A stretch of 7,874 nt of DNA from an uncultured Nocardiopsis sp. (GCA_937957845.1 CALGOD010001140.1:1-7874); one strand, 5' to 3'. Numbered from the stretch's first letter, positions 1 through 5,283 are shown. The notes: a model not told the origin generated them from the sequence alone. Translations and numbers: made by a program.

Positions 1-52
1 GGAACGCGGCGCTCATTCCTACGATGCCGCCACCGACAACGATCACGTCCAT
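1..52 (-). CDS. FAD-dependent oxidoreductase, N-terminal fragment
   Basis: Only the first 17 codons lie in the window; the gene continues past base 1. Read on the minus strand from the ATG at 52-50, the peptide is MDVIVVGGGIVGMSAAF. This is a hydrophobic beta strand followed by a GxGxxG dinucleotide-binding turn (GGGIVG), which typically opens FAD-dependent oxidoreductases of the amino-acid-oxidase/DAO type. A purine-rich AGGGTGA stands just upstream of the ATG and can serve as ribosome binding site. The gene is divergent from the dimethylargininase gene, with about 134 bp between them. The substrate cannot be told from so short a stretch. Other Rossmann flavoproteins, such as squalene/phytoene-type or FAD-monooxygenase proteins, begin similarly. 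Confidence 0.75.
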   Translation of the reverse strand, partial: MDVIVVGGGIVGMSAAF

Positions 53-186
53 GTGATCACCCTGCCCGGGTGGTCCTTGCCGGACAAGCCGGAAGGCCCG
101 CGTGCCGCGACCGGGGGCGGGTAGGGGCGCGGTAGGTTGTGCCCCTGCGAGGCTGTTGGACGACGATCCCTGGGAAGGGCGTGTGC
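53..186. promoter_or_regulatory. Divergent intergenic region between the flavoprotein and DDAH genes
   Basis: This 134-bp gap must hold the promoters of both divergent genes. On the plus strand TAGGTT at 133-138 fits the actinobacterial TAnnnT -10 pattern, but I see no good -35 at the expected distance, so the call is weak. GGGAAGG around 172-178 sits 8 bases ahead of GTG 187 and is the likely ribosome binding site for DDAH. The 8-bp palindrome GTGATCAC (53-60) lies directly before the flavoprotein start codon. Together with GATCAC at 41-46 it could form a small hairpin over that start. Confidence 0.3.
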
Positions 187-978
187 GTGGCCGGATACAC
201 CTACCACGGGGTCGCTTTGATGCGCCGTCCGGGACCGGGTCTGGACCGGGGCGTGGTCACCCACATCCCTCGTTCGAGGGTGGACCCCGTTCTGGCCGCG
301 CGCCAGTACACGATCTACCAGGAGGCCGTGGCCTCGGCGGGGTGGCGGGTGCACGAGGTGGAGGCGGCCCCCGAACACCCTGATTCGGTGTTCGTGGAGG
401 ACACGGTGGTGGTGTGTCAGGACCTGGCGGTTCTGGCCCGGCCGGGGGTGAGGGTCCGTCGTGGTGAGGTGGCGGGGGTGGAGCCGGTGGTGCGTTCCTT
501 GGGGTTGAGGGTGGCGCGGATCGAGGAGCCGGGGACGTTGGAGGGCGGTGACGTGCTTCAGGTGGGCTCCGTCGTTTATGTGGGGGTGGGTGGTCGCACC
601 AACGCCGAGGGCGCCGATCAGCTCCAACGGTTGCTCGAACCGTTGGGCAGGCGGGTGCGGCGGGTGCGGATGGGTGCGGCGCTGCATCTGAAGTCGGCGG
701 TGACCGCGTTGCCGGACGGGTCGTTGGTGGGTCTGCCCGATCTGGTGGAGGCCGGGGCGCTGCCGAGGGTGCGTCGGCCACGTGAGGAGGCGGGTGCCCG
801 GGTGCTGCCGTTGGGCGGTGATGAGGTTCTGGTCAGTGCTTCGGCGCGCCAGAGCATTCACCGGTTGGCCGCCGAGGGGTGGCGGGTGCTGCCGGTGGAC
901 ATCTCCGAGTTCGAGAAGATGCAGGCGTGTGTGAGTTGTCTGAGCGTGTTGGTTCCTGATCAGAGGTCGGGGGGCTGA
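187..978 (+). CDS. ddaH: Dimethylargininase (N(G),N(G)-dimethylarginine dimethylaminohydrolase, DDAH)
   Basis: This cytosolic enzyme of the guanidino-group-modifying (amidinotransferase fold) family hydrolyses mono- and dimethylarginine to citrulline plus methylamine or dimethylamine. The 263-residue product is close to the usual 250-265. Family motifs appear in order: SVFVEDTVV (E71, D72), TLEGGDVLQVG (E119), RTNAEG, the catalytic histidine in LHLKSAVTALPDG (H167), DISEFEK, and the nucleophile in ACVSCLSV (C251). All catalytic residues are present, so activity is expected. I chose GTG 187 because GGGAAGG lies 8 bases upstream. GTG 181 and ATG 220 are in-frame alternatives; ATG 220 would leave MRRPGPGLDRG as the N-terminus, close to the family start. 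Arginine deiminase and citrullinase-like relatives share the fold, but the motif set fits DDAH best. The last 19 bases overlap the 3' end of the convergent ABC permease gene. Confidence 0.9.
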   Translation: MAGYTYHGVALMRRPGPGLDRGVVTHIPRSRVDPVLAARQYTIYQEAVASAGWRVHEVEAAPEHPDSVFVEDTVVVCQDLAVLARPGVRVRRGEVAGVEPVVRSLGLRVARIEEPGTLEGGDVLQVGSVVYVGVGGRTNAEGADQLQRLLEPLGRRVRRVRMGAALHLKSAVTALPDGSLVGLPDLVEAGALPRVRRPREEAGARVLPLGGDEVLVSASARQSIHRLAAEGWRVLPVDISEFEKMQACVSCLSVLVPDQRSGG

Positions 979-1835
979 AAAAGCGGGGGCGGTGGGGTGG
1001 TGTTCTTCACCGTTCGGTGCCGGTCGGCTCTGGTGAAACGGCGAAGGGCCAGGAACAGGCACAGCGCGCCGCAGCACACCAGGACCGTGAGCTCTTCGGC
1101 GCAGGAGGGGCCCGCCCCGGCCGTGCGTATGGTCGCGGACAGGGAGTCGGGGGCCAAGGGCAGGTGGGCGGTGATCGTTGTGCGTGTGGCGTCCACCGCG
1201 TGGGTCAGGGGGTTGAGCGCGCTGAGCGAGGCCAGCCAGGAGGGCAGCTCCCCTGAGGGTGAGAAGGCGCCCGAGAGCGCCACCATGGGTCCCGCCAGGA
1301 GGGCCGTCGCGGTGTGGAAGGTGCGGGGGTGGGGCAGACACACCGCCACCAGCACGGCCAGGGAGGTCATGGTGAAGGAGGACAGCGCCAGGATCACCAC
1401 GAGTGAGGCCAGCAGCGCCGGTTCGTAGGGCAGGCCCGCGGTCGTGGTCAGGAGCAGCAGGAGGGCGCCGTGGCAGGTGGCCGTGGTGGTGCCCGCCAGG
1501 ACCTTGCCCAGCAGCAGGCATTGCCGGGGCACGGGTGTCAGGAGCATCTGCTGGAGGAGGCCGGAGGCGTGGTCGCGCAGGTAGGAGACGCCGGCTGCCG
1601 AGGCGGGGGCCAGGACCGCCACCACCAGGGCGCCGGAGAAGAGGAAGACGGCGGAGTCCGTGGCCGGTCCGTACCGGGGTGCGTCCATGTTCAGGGCGGC
1701 GAGGAGCAGCAGGGGTTGTACCGCGCCGAGCAGTAGGCATGTGCGTGTGCGCGCGAAGGCGGTGACCTCGCGCCGCCACACCATGGTCACCGCTCGCACC
1801 TGGGCTTTGGGGAGGGTCGGGGTGATGGTGTTCAC
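960..1835 (-). CDS. ABC-2 type transporter permease (DrrB-like)
   Basis: This is the membrane subunit of an ABC-2 exporter, 291 residues with about six transmembrane segments at roughly 33-49, 62-82, 104-133, 138-166, 175-195 and 247-264. ABC-2 hallmarks are visible: the cytosolic coupling stretch GLLQQMLLTPVPRQCLLLGK (91-110), and SGAFSPSGELPSWLASLSALNPLTHAVDATR-type residues around 188-218, where family members carry the 'SGxFFPxxxLPxWL...NPLTYxVDAxR' pattern. The start is GTG 1835. Its first two bases and the following TGA overlap the ATPase stop codon (GTGA), so the two genes are translationally coupled. In-frame sequence continues upstream of 1835, but only as low-complexity Pro/Arg/His antiphase reading inside the ATPase gene. 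A pair of this kind usually exports drugs, antibiotics or lipids; the substrate cannot be read from the sequence. The tail (TPPPPLFQPPDL) is proline-rich, and its codons overlap the DDAH 3' end. Confidence 0.88.
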   Translation of the reverse strand: MNTITPTLPKAQVRAVTMVWRREVTAFARTRTCLLLGAVQPLLLLAALNMDAPRYGPATDSAVFLFSGALVVAVLAPASAAGVSYLRDHASGLLQQMLLTPVPRQCLLLGKVLAGTTTATCHGALLLLLTTTAGLPYEPALLASLVVILALSSFTMTSLAVLVAVCLPHPRTFHTATALLAGPMVALSGAFSPSGELPSWLASLSALNPLTHAVDATRTTITAHLPLAPDSLSATIRTAGAGPSCAEELTVLVCCGALCLFLALRRFTRADRHRTVKNTTPPPPLFQPPDL

Positions 1836-2692
1836 GTGTGGGCCTTCGGGGTCGGCTCGCCTCCCGTGCGGTGTCGGGGCACGGGGGTGGGGAGGCGGGG
1901 GGTGGTCGGGGCCGGTGGAGGAGAAGGGTCCTGGCCGGGGTGGGCGGGTGGTGGGGGCGGGTCGTGGAAGGTCACCGTGCGGCCGTCCTGGAGTATGGCC
2001 AGACGGTCGCAGTGGTGGGCTTCGTCGGGCCTGCGGATGGTCGACAGCACCGTGACCCCGGTGGTGCGGTGCATGTGGTGCACGTGTTGCCACACCTGTT
2101 GGTGGTCGTGGGGGTCCAGGCCGTGGGTGGGCTCGTCCAGGAGCAGGACCTGGGGGCGGTGCAGCAGTGCGCGGGTGATCTCCAGCTTTCGTCGTGTTGC
2201 CTGGGCGAGTGCGCGCACGGGGCAGTGTCGTCGGCGGAGCAGTCCGGTCAGGGTCAGGGTCGCGGTGATGCGTCGGTGTGCCTGGCGGCGCGGCATGCCG
2301 TGCAGGGCCGCGTGGAGGTGCAGGTTCTCTTGGACGGTGAGTCCCAGGTCCAAGGTGGGGTGCTGCAGGACCACGCCGACCGAGCCGCGCACGGAGGAGG
2401 GGGCGGTGTGCACGTCGTGTCCGGCCACCCACAGGCTGCCCGCGGTGGGGCGGATCAGTGTGCACAGCAGGGCGATGGCGGTGGATTTCCCCGTGCCCGG
2501 GGCGCCCAGGAGCCCGAAGATCTCCCCGGGGCGTATCAGCAGGTCGATGCCGCGGATCACTTTCACGCCGTCGTGGGATCCGCTCAGATCTTGGGCCCGG
2601 ATCGCCGGGGGCGGGGGGAGACGGGGGGTGGTGACGTGGGGAGGTGGGGGTGGTGTTCCGGTCGTGTTCCCCCTACCGGTTCCTGGTTCCAA
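1832..2692 (-). CDS. ABC transporter ATP-binding protein (DrrA-like) with degenerate signature and H-loop
   Basis: This 286-residue nucleotide-binding subunit is paired with the downstream permease. The ABC core spans about 31-240: Walker A GAPGTGKST (63-71), Q-loop glutamine in VVLQHPTLD (Q110), Walker B LLLDEP (183-188) and D-loop GLDP. Two normally invariant elements are altered. The LSGGQ/LSGGM signature reads LAQAT (162-166), followed by the expected RRKLEITRALLHRP. The H-loop position (TVLLTTHxxDEA in relatives) reads TVLSTIRRPDEA, with Arg220 where histidine belongs. The reading frame is intact, so these are substitutions, not a frameshift. Both ends are proline-rich extensions (1-30 and 244-286). 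The start is TTG 2692, chosen because AAGGAG lies 4 bases upstream and no earlier in-frame start exists. If it acts as a homodimer, both ATP sites would lack the signature, so activity may be weak or the protein may need a partner. The export role is inferred from family and context. Confidence 0.85.
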   Translation of the reverse strand: MEPGTGRGNTTGTPPPPPHVTTPRLPPPPAIRAQDLSGSHDGVKVIRGIDLLIRPGEIFGLLGAPGTGKSTAIALLCTLIRPTAGSLWVAGHDVHTAPSSVRGSVGVVLQHPTLDLGLTVQENLHLHAALHGMPRRQAHRRITATLTLTGLLRRRHCPVRALAQATRRKLEITRALLHRPQVLLLDEPTHGLDPHDHQQVWQHVHHMHRTTGVTVLSTIRRPDEAHHCDRLAILQDGRTVTFHDPPPPPAHPGQDPSPPPAPTTPRLPTPVPRHRTGGEPTPKAHT

Positions 2693-2725
2693 AGCGCTCC
2701 TTGGTGAGGGCAGAACACCCGATAT

Positions 2726-2736
2726 CTGGTGACCAG
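2726..2736. repeat. Short palindrome CTGGTGACCAG in exporter leader
   Basis: Five-base arms surround a single central base, 3 bp from the neighbouring 7-bp-arm inverted repeat and about 35 bp upstream of the ATPase start. It could be a regulator half-site pair; alone it is short enough to be chance. Confidence 0.3.
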
Positions 2737-2739
2737 GTC

Positions 2740-2759
2740 GCTTCGTGCGTCGACGAAGC
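2740..2759. repeat. Inverted repeat in exporter leader (7-bp arms, 6-nt loop)
   Basis: GCTTCGT at 2740-2746 and ACGAAGC at 2753-2759 are perfectly complementary around a 6-base loop. The repeat falls between the candidate promoter and the TTG start of the exporter ATPase, so it would be transcribed as a hairpin in the leader, or it could be a protein-binding site. Confidence 0.4.
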
Positions 2760-2796
2760 CGCGTTCTGTGCGGACCCGGGGGTCAAGCCCACAACG

Positions 2797-2826
2797 AAAC
2801 TACCGCACGTGATGTGTCGATGACAA
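2797..2826 (-). promoter_or_regulatory. Candidate promoter for the ABC exporter operon
   Basis: On the minus strand TTGTCA (2826-2821) is followed after 18 bases by TAGTTT (2802-2797). This matches a housekeeping-sigma -35/-10 pair for actinobacteria (TTGACx and TAnnnT). The implied leader to TTG 2692 is about 98 nt. A perfect TTGACA also sits just upstream (2837-2832), but no TAnnnT lies at the right distance from it. The assignment is by consensus only. Confidence 0.45.
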
Positions 2827-2836
2827 ATAGTTGTCA
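2821..2836. promoter_or_regulatory. Inverted repeat TGACAA-ATAG-TTGTCA, candidate operator
   Basis: Perfect 6-bp arms are separated by 4 bases, and the left arm is the complement of the -35 hexamer of the minus-strand promoter candidate. A dimeric regulator binding here would block RNA polymerase, so repression of the ABC exporter is the natural reading. No regulator gene is adjacent, so a cognate protein would have to be encoded elsewhere, or be the CGNR or WYL protein of this window. The repeat could also be chance. Confidence 0.4.
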
Positions 2837-3016
2837 AGGGGTCCAAGGTCCGGTTCTGGGAGTCGTGCGCGGACCAGGCCGGCGGGTGGGAGGTGCCCCT
2901 GCTTCCGTGTGGAGGTCTCCTTCTGGTGCCGACAGGTGTTCTGGCCCCGAAGAGGCGCAAGGGGAACCGGTACGCCGGCGCGCACGTTGGGTCAGGCGTC
3001 ACAGCAGGCCTTTCCC

Positions 3017-3030
3017 GAGGGGGCACATTG
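3017..3030 (+). promoter_or_regulatory. Ribosome binding site deciding the TTG start of rid
   Basis: GAGGGGG followed by CACA and TTG gives a good Shine-Dalgarno at short spacing. It places translation at TTG 3028 rather than at the far-upstream GTG 2893, which would add 45 residues unlike the family. Confidence 0.6.
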
Positions 3031-3429
3031 GAAGCGATCACACTGGTCCGCAGCCGGACCCTGGCCCAGGACGTGGACTATGCCTACGCCGCCACCGCCC
3101 CGAGCGGGGCCAGGACGGTGTGGACCGCGGGGGCCTGCCCGCTCGACGAGAGTGGCGCCACCGTCGCCGTGGGCGACTACGCGGGCCAGGCCGAACAGGT
3201 CATGCGCAACCTGCGCACCGCGCTGAACGAGGCCGGGGCCGATCTGGGCGACGTCGTCAAGACCACCGTCTACGTCGCCTCCGCCCGGCGCCAGGACCTG
3301 GTGGCGGCCTGGAACGTGGTGCGCGCCCACATGGGCGGGCACGATGCCCCCAGCACCTTGCTGGGTGTGGCGGCTCTGGGCTATGACGACCAGTTGGTGG
3401 AGGTGGAGGCGGTCGCCGTCGTCTGCTGA
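3028..3429 (+). CDS. Rid (YjgF/YER057c/UK114) family protein lacking the RidA catalytic arginine
   Basis: The 133-residue product has the size and fold pattern of Rid proteins, small trimeric cytosolic proteins. Recognisable parts are FTAG-like WTAGACPLDESG (33-44), the EQVMRNLRTALNEAGADLGDVVKTTVYV block (56-83), typical of the family, and the C-terminal LVEVEAVAVV with Glu125 at the E. coli RidA Glu120 position. In RidA the arginine that holds the imine substrate (Arg105, context ARSCVEV) is essential. Here the aligned stretch is APSTLLGV, with proline 108 instead. This points to a Rid subgroup that is not an imine/enamine deaminase of the RidA kind. The start is TTG 3028, 4 bases after GAGGGGG; an open frame extends upstream to GTG 2893, but that stretch looks noncoding. 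The gene stops one base before the convergent CGNR gene ends. Confidence 0.87.
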   Translation: MEAITLVRSRTLAQDVDYAYAATAPSGARTVWTAGACPLDESGATVAVGDYAGQAEQVMRNLRTALNEAGADLGDVVKTTVYVASARRQDLVAAWNVVRAHMGGHDAPSTLLGVAALGYDDQLVEVEAVAVVC

Positions 3430-3430
3430 C

Positions 3431-3982
3431 TCACCCCTTCTTTCGGGTGGTCGCCCTGCGGTGGGCGGCCACCCGGGCGCGTGTGGCGCAGCGTTTGGAG
3501 CAGTACCGGCGTGCGCTGCCGCTGCCGCAGTCCACGAACACCCGCTCACATCCGTGCGCCGCGCACACGCCGCCCGGCGGGCGTTGACGGTCGGTGAGCA
3601 CTAGCGCGAGCATCAGGGCGGAGGAGGCCTCGAACCACGGGGCCCAGGGTGCGTCGTCACAGGCGTCCACATGGACGTGCCAGTGGGTGGTGCCTTTGTG
3701 GTCGGTCAGTCGGGGCGGGTGGGCCCGGTCCAGGATCCGGTTGATCCGCTCGGCCGCGACGCGGGTGTCCTGCGAGGCCAGGACCTGGCGGATCCGGTGG
3801 GCGGCCTCGCGCAACCGGTCGACGTCTTCGTCCTCCACCGGCTCGGTCTCGCCGTGGGCGCGCAGTACGCCGGCGACCGCGGCGGCGTCGGCGTTCTTCT
3901 GGGTCAGGACGTTGATCAGGTCGGTGGTGCGTGCGGCCACGGCCCGTACCGACCTTCCGGTGATCGCGGTGGAGTCGGCCAT
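3431..3982 (-). CDS. CGNR-type zinc-finger regulator (ABATE/zf-CGNR family)
   Basis: The 183-residue product has the usual two-part layout. The N-terminal ABATE-like part has the motif region HWHVHVDACDDAPWAPWFEASSALMLALVL-like at about 100-128. The C-terminal treble-clef-like zinc finger has four cysteines, C140, C145, C161 and C165 (CAAHGC ... YCSKRC), followed by a basic tail ending TTRKKG. The name-giving CGNR tetrad reads CATR here, a variant I believe occurs in the family. Such proteins are thought to be DNA-binding transcription regulators. I chose ATG 3982 because the family begins close to this point and a TAnnnT box (TACATT) lies 6 bases upstream, so the transcript would be leaderless; no Shine-Dalgarno is visible. 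The gene is divergent from the MFS exporter and shares a palindromic control region with it, so autoregulation and control of the exporter are inferred. Confidence 0.85.
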   Translation of the reverse strand: MADSTAITGRSVRAVAARTTDLINVLTQKNADAAAVAGVLRAHGETEPVEDEDVDRLREAAHRIRQVLASQDTRVAAERINRILDRAHPPRLTDHKGTTHWHVHVDACDDAPWAPWFEASSALMLALVLTDRQRPPGGVCAAHGCERVFVDCGSGSARRYCSKRCATRARVAAHRRATTRKKG

Positions 3983-3988
3983 GCGACC

Positions 3989-3994
3989 AATGTA
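3989..3994 (-). promoter_or_regulatory. -10 box TACATT of a leaderless CGNR promoter
   Basis: On the minus strand TACATT fits TAnnnT and ends 6 bases before ATG 3982, so transcription would begin at or next to the start codon. The -10 overlaps the last three bases of the palindrome arm. No -35 consensus is seen upstream, where the other palindrome arm lies. Confidence 0.45.
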
Positions 3995-4020
3995 ACGCCT
4001 CTTCAGGGTTGAGGCGTTAC
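3992..4020. promoter_or_regulatory. Perfect 10-bp inverted repeat, candidate operator between CGNR and MFS genes
   Basis: GTAACGCCTC (3992-4001) and GAGGCGTTAC (4011-4020) are exact reverse complements separated by 9 bases. The repeat fills the core of the 55-bp gap between the divergent starts and covers the spacer/-35 zone of both candidate promoters. This is the position expected for an operator controlling both genes, most simply bound by the CGNR protein. A terminator role is unlikely because no gene ends here. Confidence 0.65.
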
Positions 4021-4024
4021 CTCG

Positions 4025-4030
4025 TAGCGT
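4025..4030 (+). promoter_or_regulatory. -10 box TAGCGT of a leaderless MFS promoter
   Basis: TAGCGT fits TAnnnT and ends 7 bases before ATG 4038, again implying a leaderless transcript. There is no Shine-Dalgarno at usable spacing. TTCAGG at 4002-4007, in the loop of the palindrome, is at 17-bp spacing but matches the -35 consensus poorly, which fits a promoter that is weak or needs an activator. Confidence 0.45.
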
Positions 4031-4037
4031 CCTGGGC

Positions 4038-5225
4038 ATGTTCCAGCGTTATGGTCTTGGCCGTTATCTGGTGGGAGCCGCCTGCGCGCGCACCGGGGAC
4101 GAGATGTCGGGGCCGGCCCTGCTGCTGTGGGGGATGGCGCTCACCGGTTCGGTGAGCGCCGGGTCGTCCCTGCTCGCCGGGTTCACCGCGGCCGCGGCCT
4201 TGGGCGGCCCTGTGGTGGGCGTGGTGTTGGACCGTTGTGCCCGCCCCGGGCGTTTGCTGGCAGTGGTCCTGGGCGTGTACGCGGCGGGGTCGGCGGTCGT
4301 CTGCCTGTGTCTGGGGCGTCTGCCCTTGGCCGTGGTGGTGGGCTTGGCGGTGGTCACGGGTCTGGTGGGTCCTGCGTTGTCGGGCGGGTGGACCGCGCAC
4401 CTGCCCCGGGTGGCGGCGCCGGACTCCTTGGCCCGAGCCACCGCCTGGGACGCGATGACCTTCGGCGCGGCCGCTCTGCTCGGCCCGGCGTTGGTGGGTG
4501 TGGTCGCCGCGGTGGCGGGCGCCGGCGCGGCGGTGGCCACGGCCGTGTTCCTGATGGCCTTGGCCGTTCCCGTGGCCTGGACCTTGCCCGCACGGGAGCC
4601 TCGGCGGGCGCAGGGGTCGGTGGTGGGCGATCTGCTCGCCGGGATGCGAAAGGTGGTGGGCGCAAGGGCCCTGCTGCGGGTCACCGCGGTGACCACGCTC
4701 TCCATCGCGGGCACGGGCATGGTGGTGGTGTGCGCGCCCGTGGTGGGTCTGCGTCTGCTGGGCGGTCAGGAGAACGGGGCGCTGCTGTTGTCGGGCATGG
4801 CCGTGTGCTCCCTGCTCGCCAATCTGGTGTTGGCCCGTAGGCCCCCGCCGGTGCGGCCGGACACCGTCATCGTCGTCTGTGTGCTCGCCCAGGCCGCCGG
4901 TACGGCCGCCCTCGGCCTGGCCGGCTCCCCCGCCCTCCTGCTCGTGGGCGCCGCCATGGTGGGGGCGGCCGAGGGGCCTCAGTTGACGGCGTTGTTCTCG
5001 GTCCGCCACCGTGAGGCACCCGAGCACCTGCGCTCGCAGATCTTCACCACCGGGGCCGGTCTGAAGGTCTCCGCCTTCGCTTTGGGCGCCGCTTTGGCCG
5101 GTCCCCTGGCCGGCGCCTGCGTGACCGTGTGCTTGGCCGTCGCGGCGGGGGCGCAGGTTCTGGCCGCGTTGTCGCACTGGCTTTTGCGTCCCGGGCACGG
5201 TCAGGGATCCGGTGCGCGTCGGTGA
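4038..5225 (+). CDS. MFS transporter, 12-TM exporter type
   Basis: The 395-residue hydrophobic protein has about 12 membrane helices in two halves joined by a basic cytosolic loop around 184-214 (PAREPRRAQ...GMRKVVGAR). The loop after TM2 reads GVVLDRCARPGRLL (61-74), a form of MFS motif A. HLPRVAAPDSLARATAWDAM (121-140) and the corresponding LRSQIFTTGAGLK region (331-343) sit at the cytosolic loops typical of the drug-exporter/YfkF-like branch. The short C-terminal tail GHGQGSGARR is hydrophilic. The family moves small molecules using the proton gradient; the substrate is not readable. ATG 4038 is supported by the -10 box 7 bases upstream (leaderless). The gene is divergent from the CGNR regulator across a palindrome and is followed 58 bp later by a WYL regulator on the same strand, so one or both probably control it. 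Confidence 0.88.
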   Translation: MFQRYGLGRYLVGAACARTGDEMSGPALLLWGMALTGSVSAGSSLLAGFTAAAALGGPVVGVVLDRCARPGRLLAVVLGVYAAGSAVVCLCLGRLPLAVVVGLAVVTGLVGPALSGGWTAHLPRVAAPDSLARATAWDAMTFGAAALLGPALVGVVAAVAGAGAAVATAVFLMALAVPVAWTLPAREPRRAQGSVVGDLLAGMRKVVGARALLRVTAVTTLSIAGTGMVVVCAPVVGLRLLGGQENGALLLSGMAVCSLLANLVLARRPPPVRPDTVIVVCVLAQAAGTAALGLAGSPALLLVGAAMVGAAEGPQLTALFSVRHREAPEHLRSQIFTTGAGLKVSAFALGAALAGPLAGACVTVCLAVAAGAQVLAALSHWLLRPGHGQGSGARR

Positions 5226-5283
5226 GCCGGGGCGGCGGGAGTGGAGGACGGTGAGTGTCCTGCACACCTGGAAGACTACGGAC
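5226..5283 (+). promoter_or_regulatory. Gap between MFS and WYL genes with the WYL ribosome binding site
   Basis: GGAAGA at 5270-5275 lies 8 bases before ATG 5284 and decides that start over in-frame upstream GTG codons that fall inside the MFS 3' end. No clear promoter or terminator is seen in the 58 bp, so readthrough from the MFS gene is possible. A short GTGT-CCTGC-ACAC repeat (5255-5267) is present. Confidence 0.4.

Larger units (their letters stand above)
2693..3027. other. 335-bp intergenic region between the ABC exporter and rid genes
   Basis: No convincing gene lies here. The region holds the exporter's ribosome binding site (AAGGAG, 2697-2702 on the minus strand), two inverted repeats in the presumed exporter leader (2726-2736 and 2740-2759), a minus-strand promoter candidate with an overlapping inverted repeat (2797-2837), and on the right the rid ribosome binding site GAGGGGG (3017-3023). 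Base composition around 2780-2840 is visibly less GC-rich than the flanking genes, as expected for a promoter. An open frame runs from GTG 2893 into rid, but its residues do not resemble a family N-terminus. I see no clear -10 for rid itself. Confidence 0.6.

Noticed and set aside
41..58. GATCAC-N6-GTGATC inverted repeat over the flavoprotein start codon
   Set aside because: The arms are 6 bp and partly coding; it may be chance, so it is noted only under the intergenic region.
43..1779. Long minus-strand open frame (578 codons) antisense to DDAH and out of phase with the permease
   Set aside because: The translation is low-complexity Pro/Arg/His/Gly with no domain. It arises because the real genes in other frames are very GC-rich.
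1836..2732. Two long plus-strand open frames antisense to the ATPase gene
   Set aside because: Val/Gly/Arg-rich shadows; the minus-strand frame carries Walker A, Q-loop and Walker B in order.
2893..3027. 45-codon N-terminal extension of the rid protein
   Set aside because: Rid proteins are about 130 residues; the extension has no family resemblance, and a good ribosome binding site precedes TTG 3028.
2673..3041. Minus-strand open frame of 122 codons in the exporter-rid intergenic region
   Set aside because: It crosses the promoter candidate and inverted repeats, has atypical composition, and matches no family I recognise.
3432..3449. CACCC-N8-GGGTG hairpin at the rid/CGNR junction as a bidirectional terminator
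   Set aside because: The stem is only 5 bp and lies inside the CGNR coding end, with no T-run; too weak to call.
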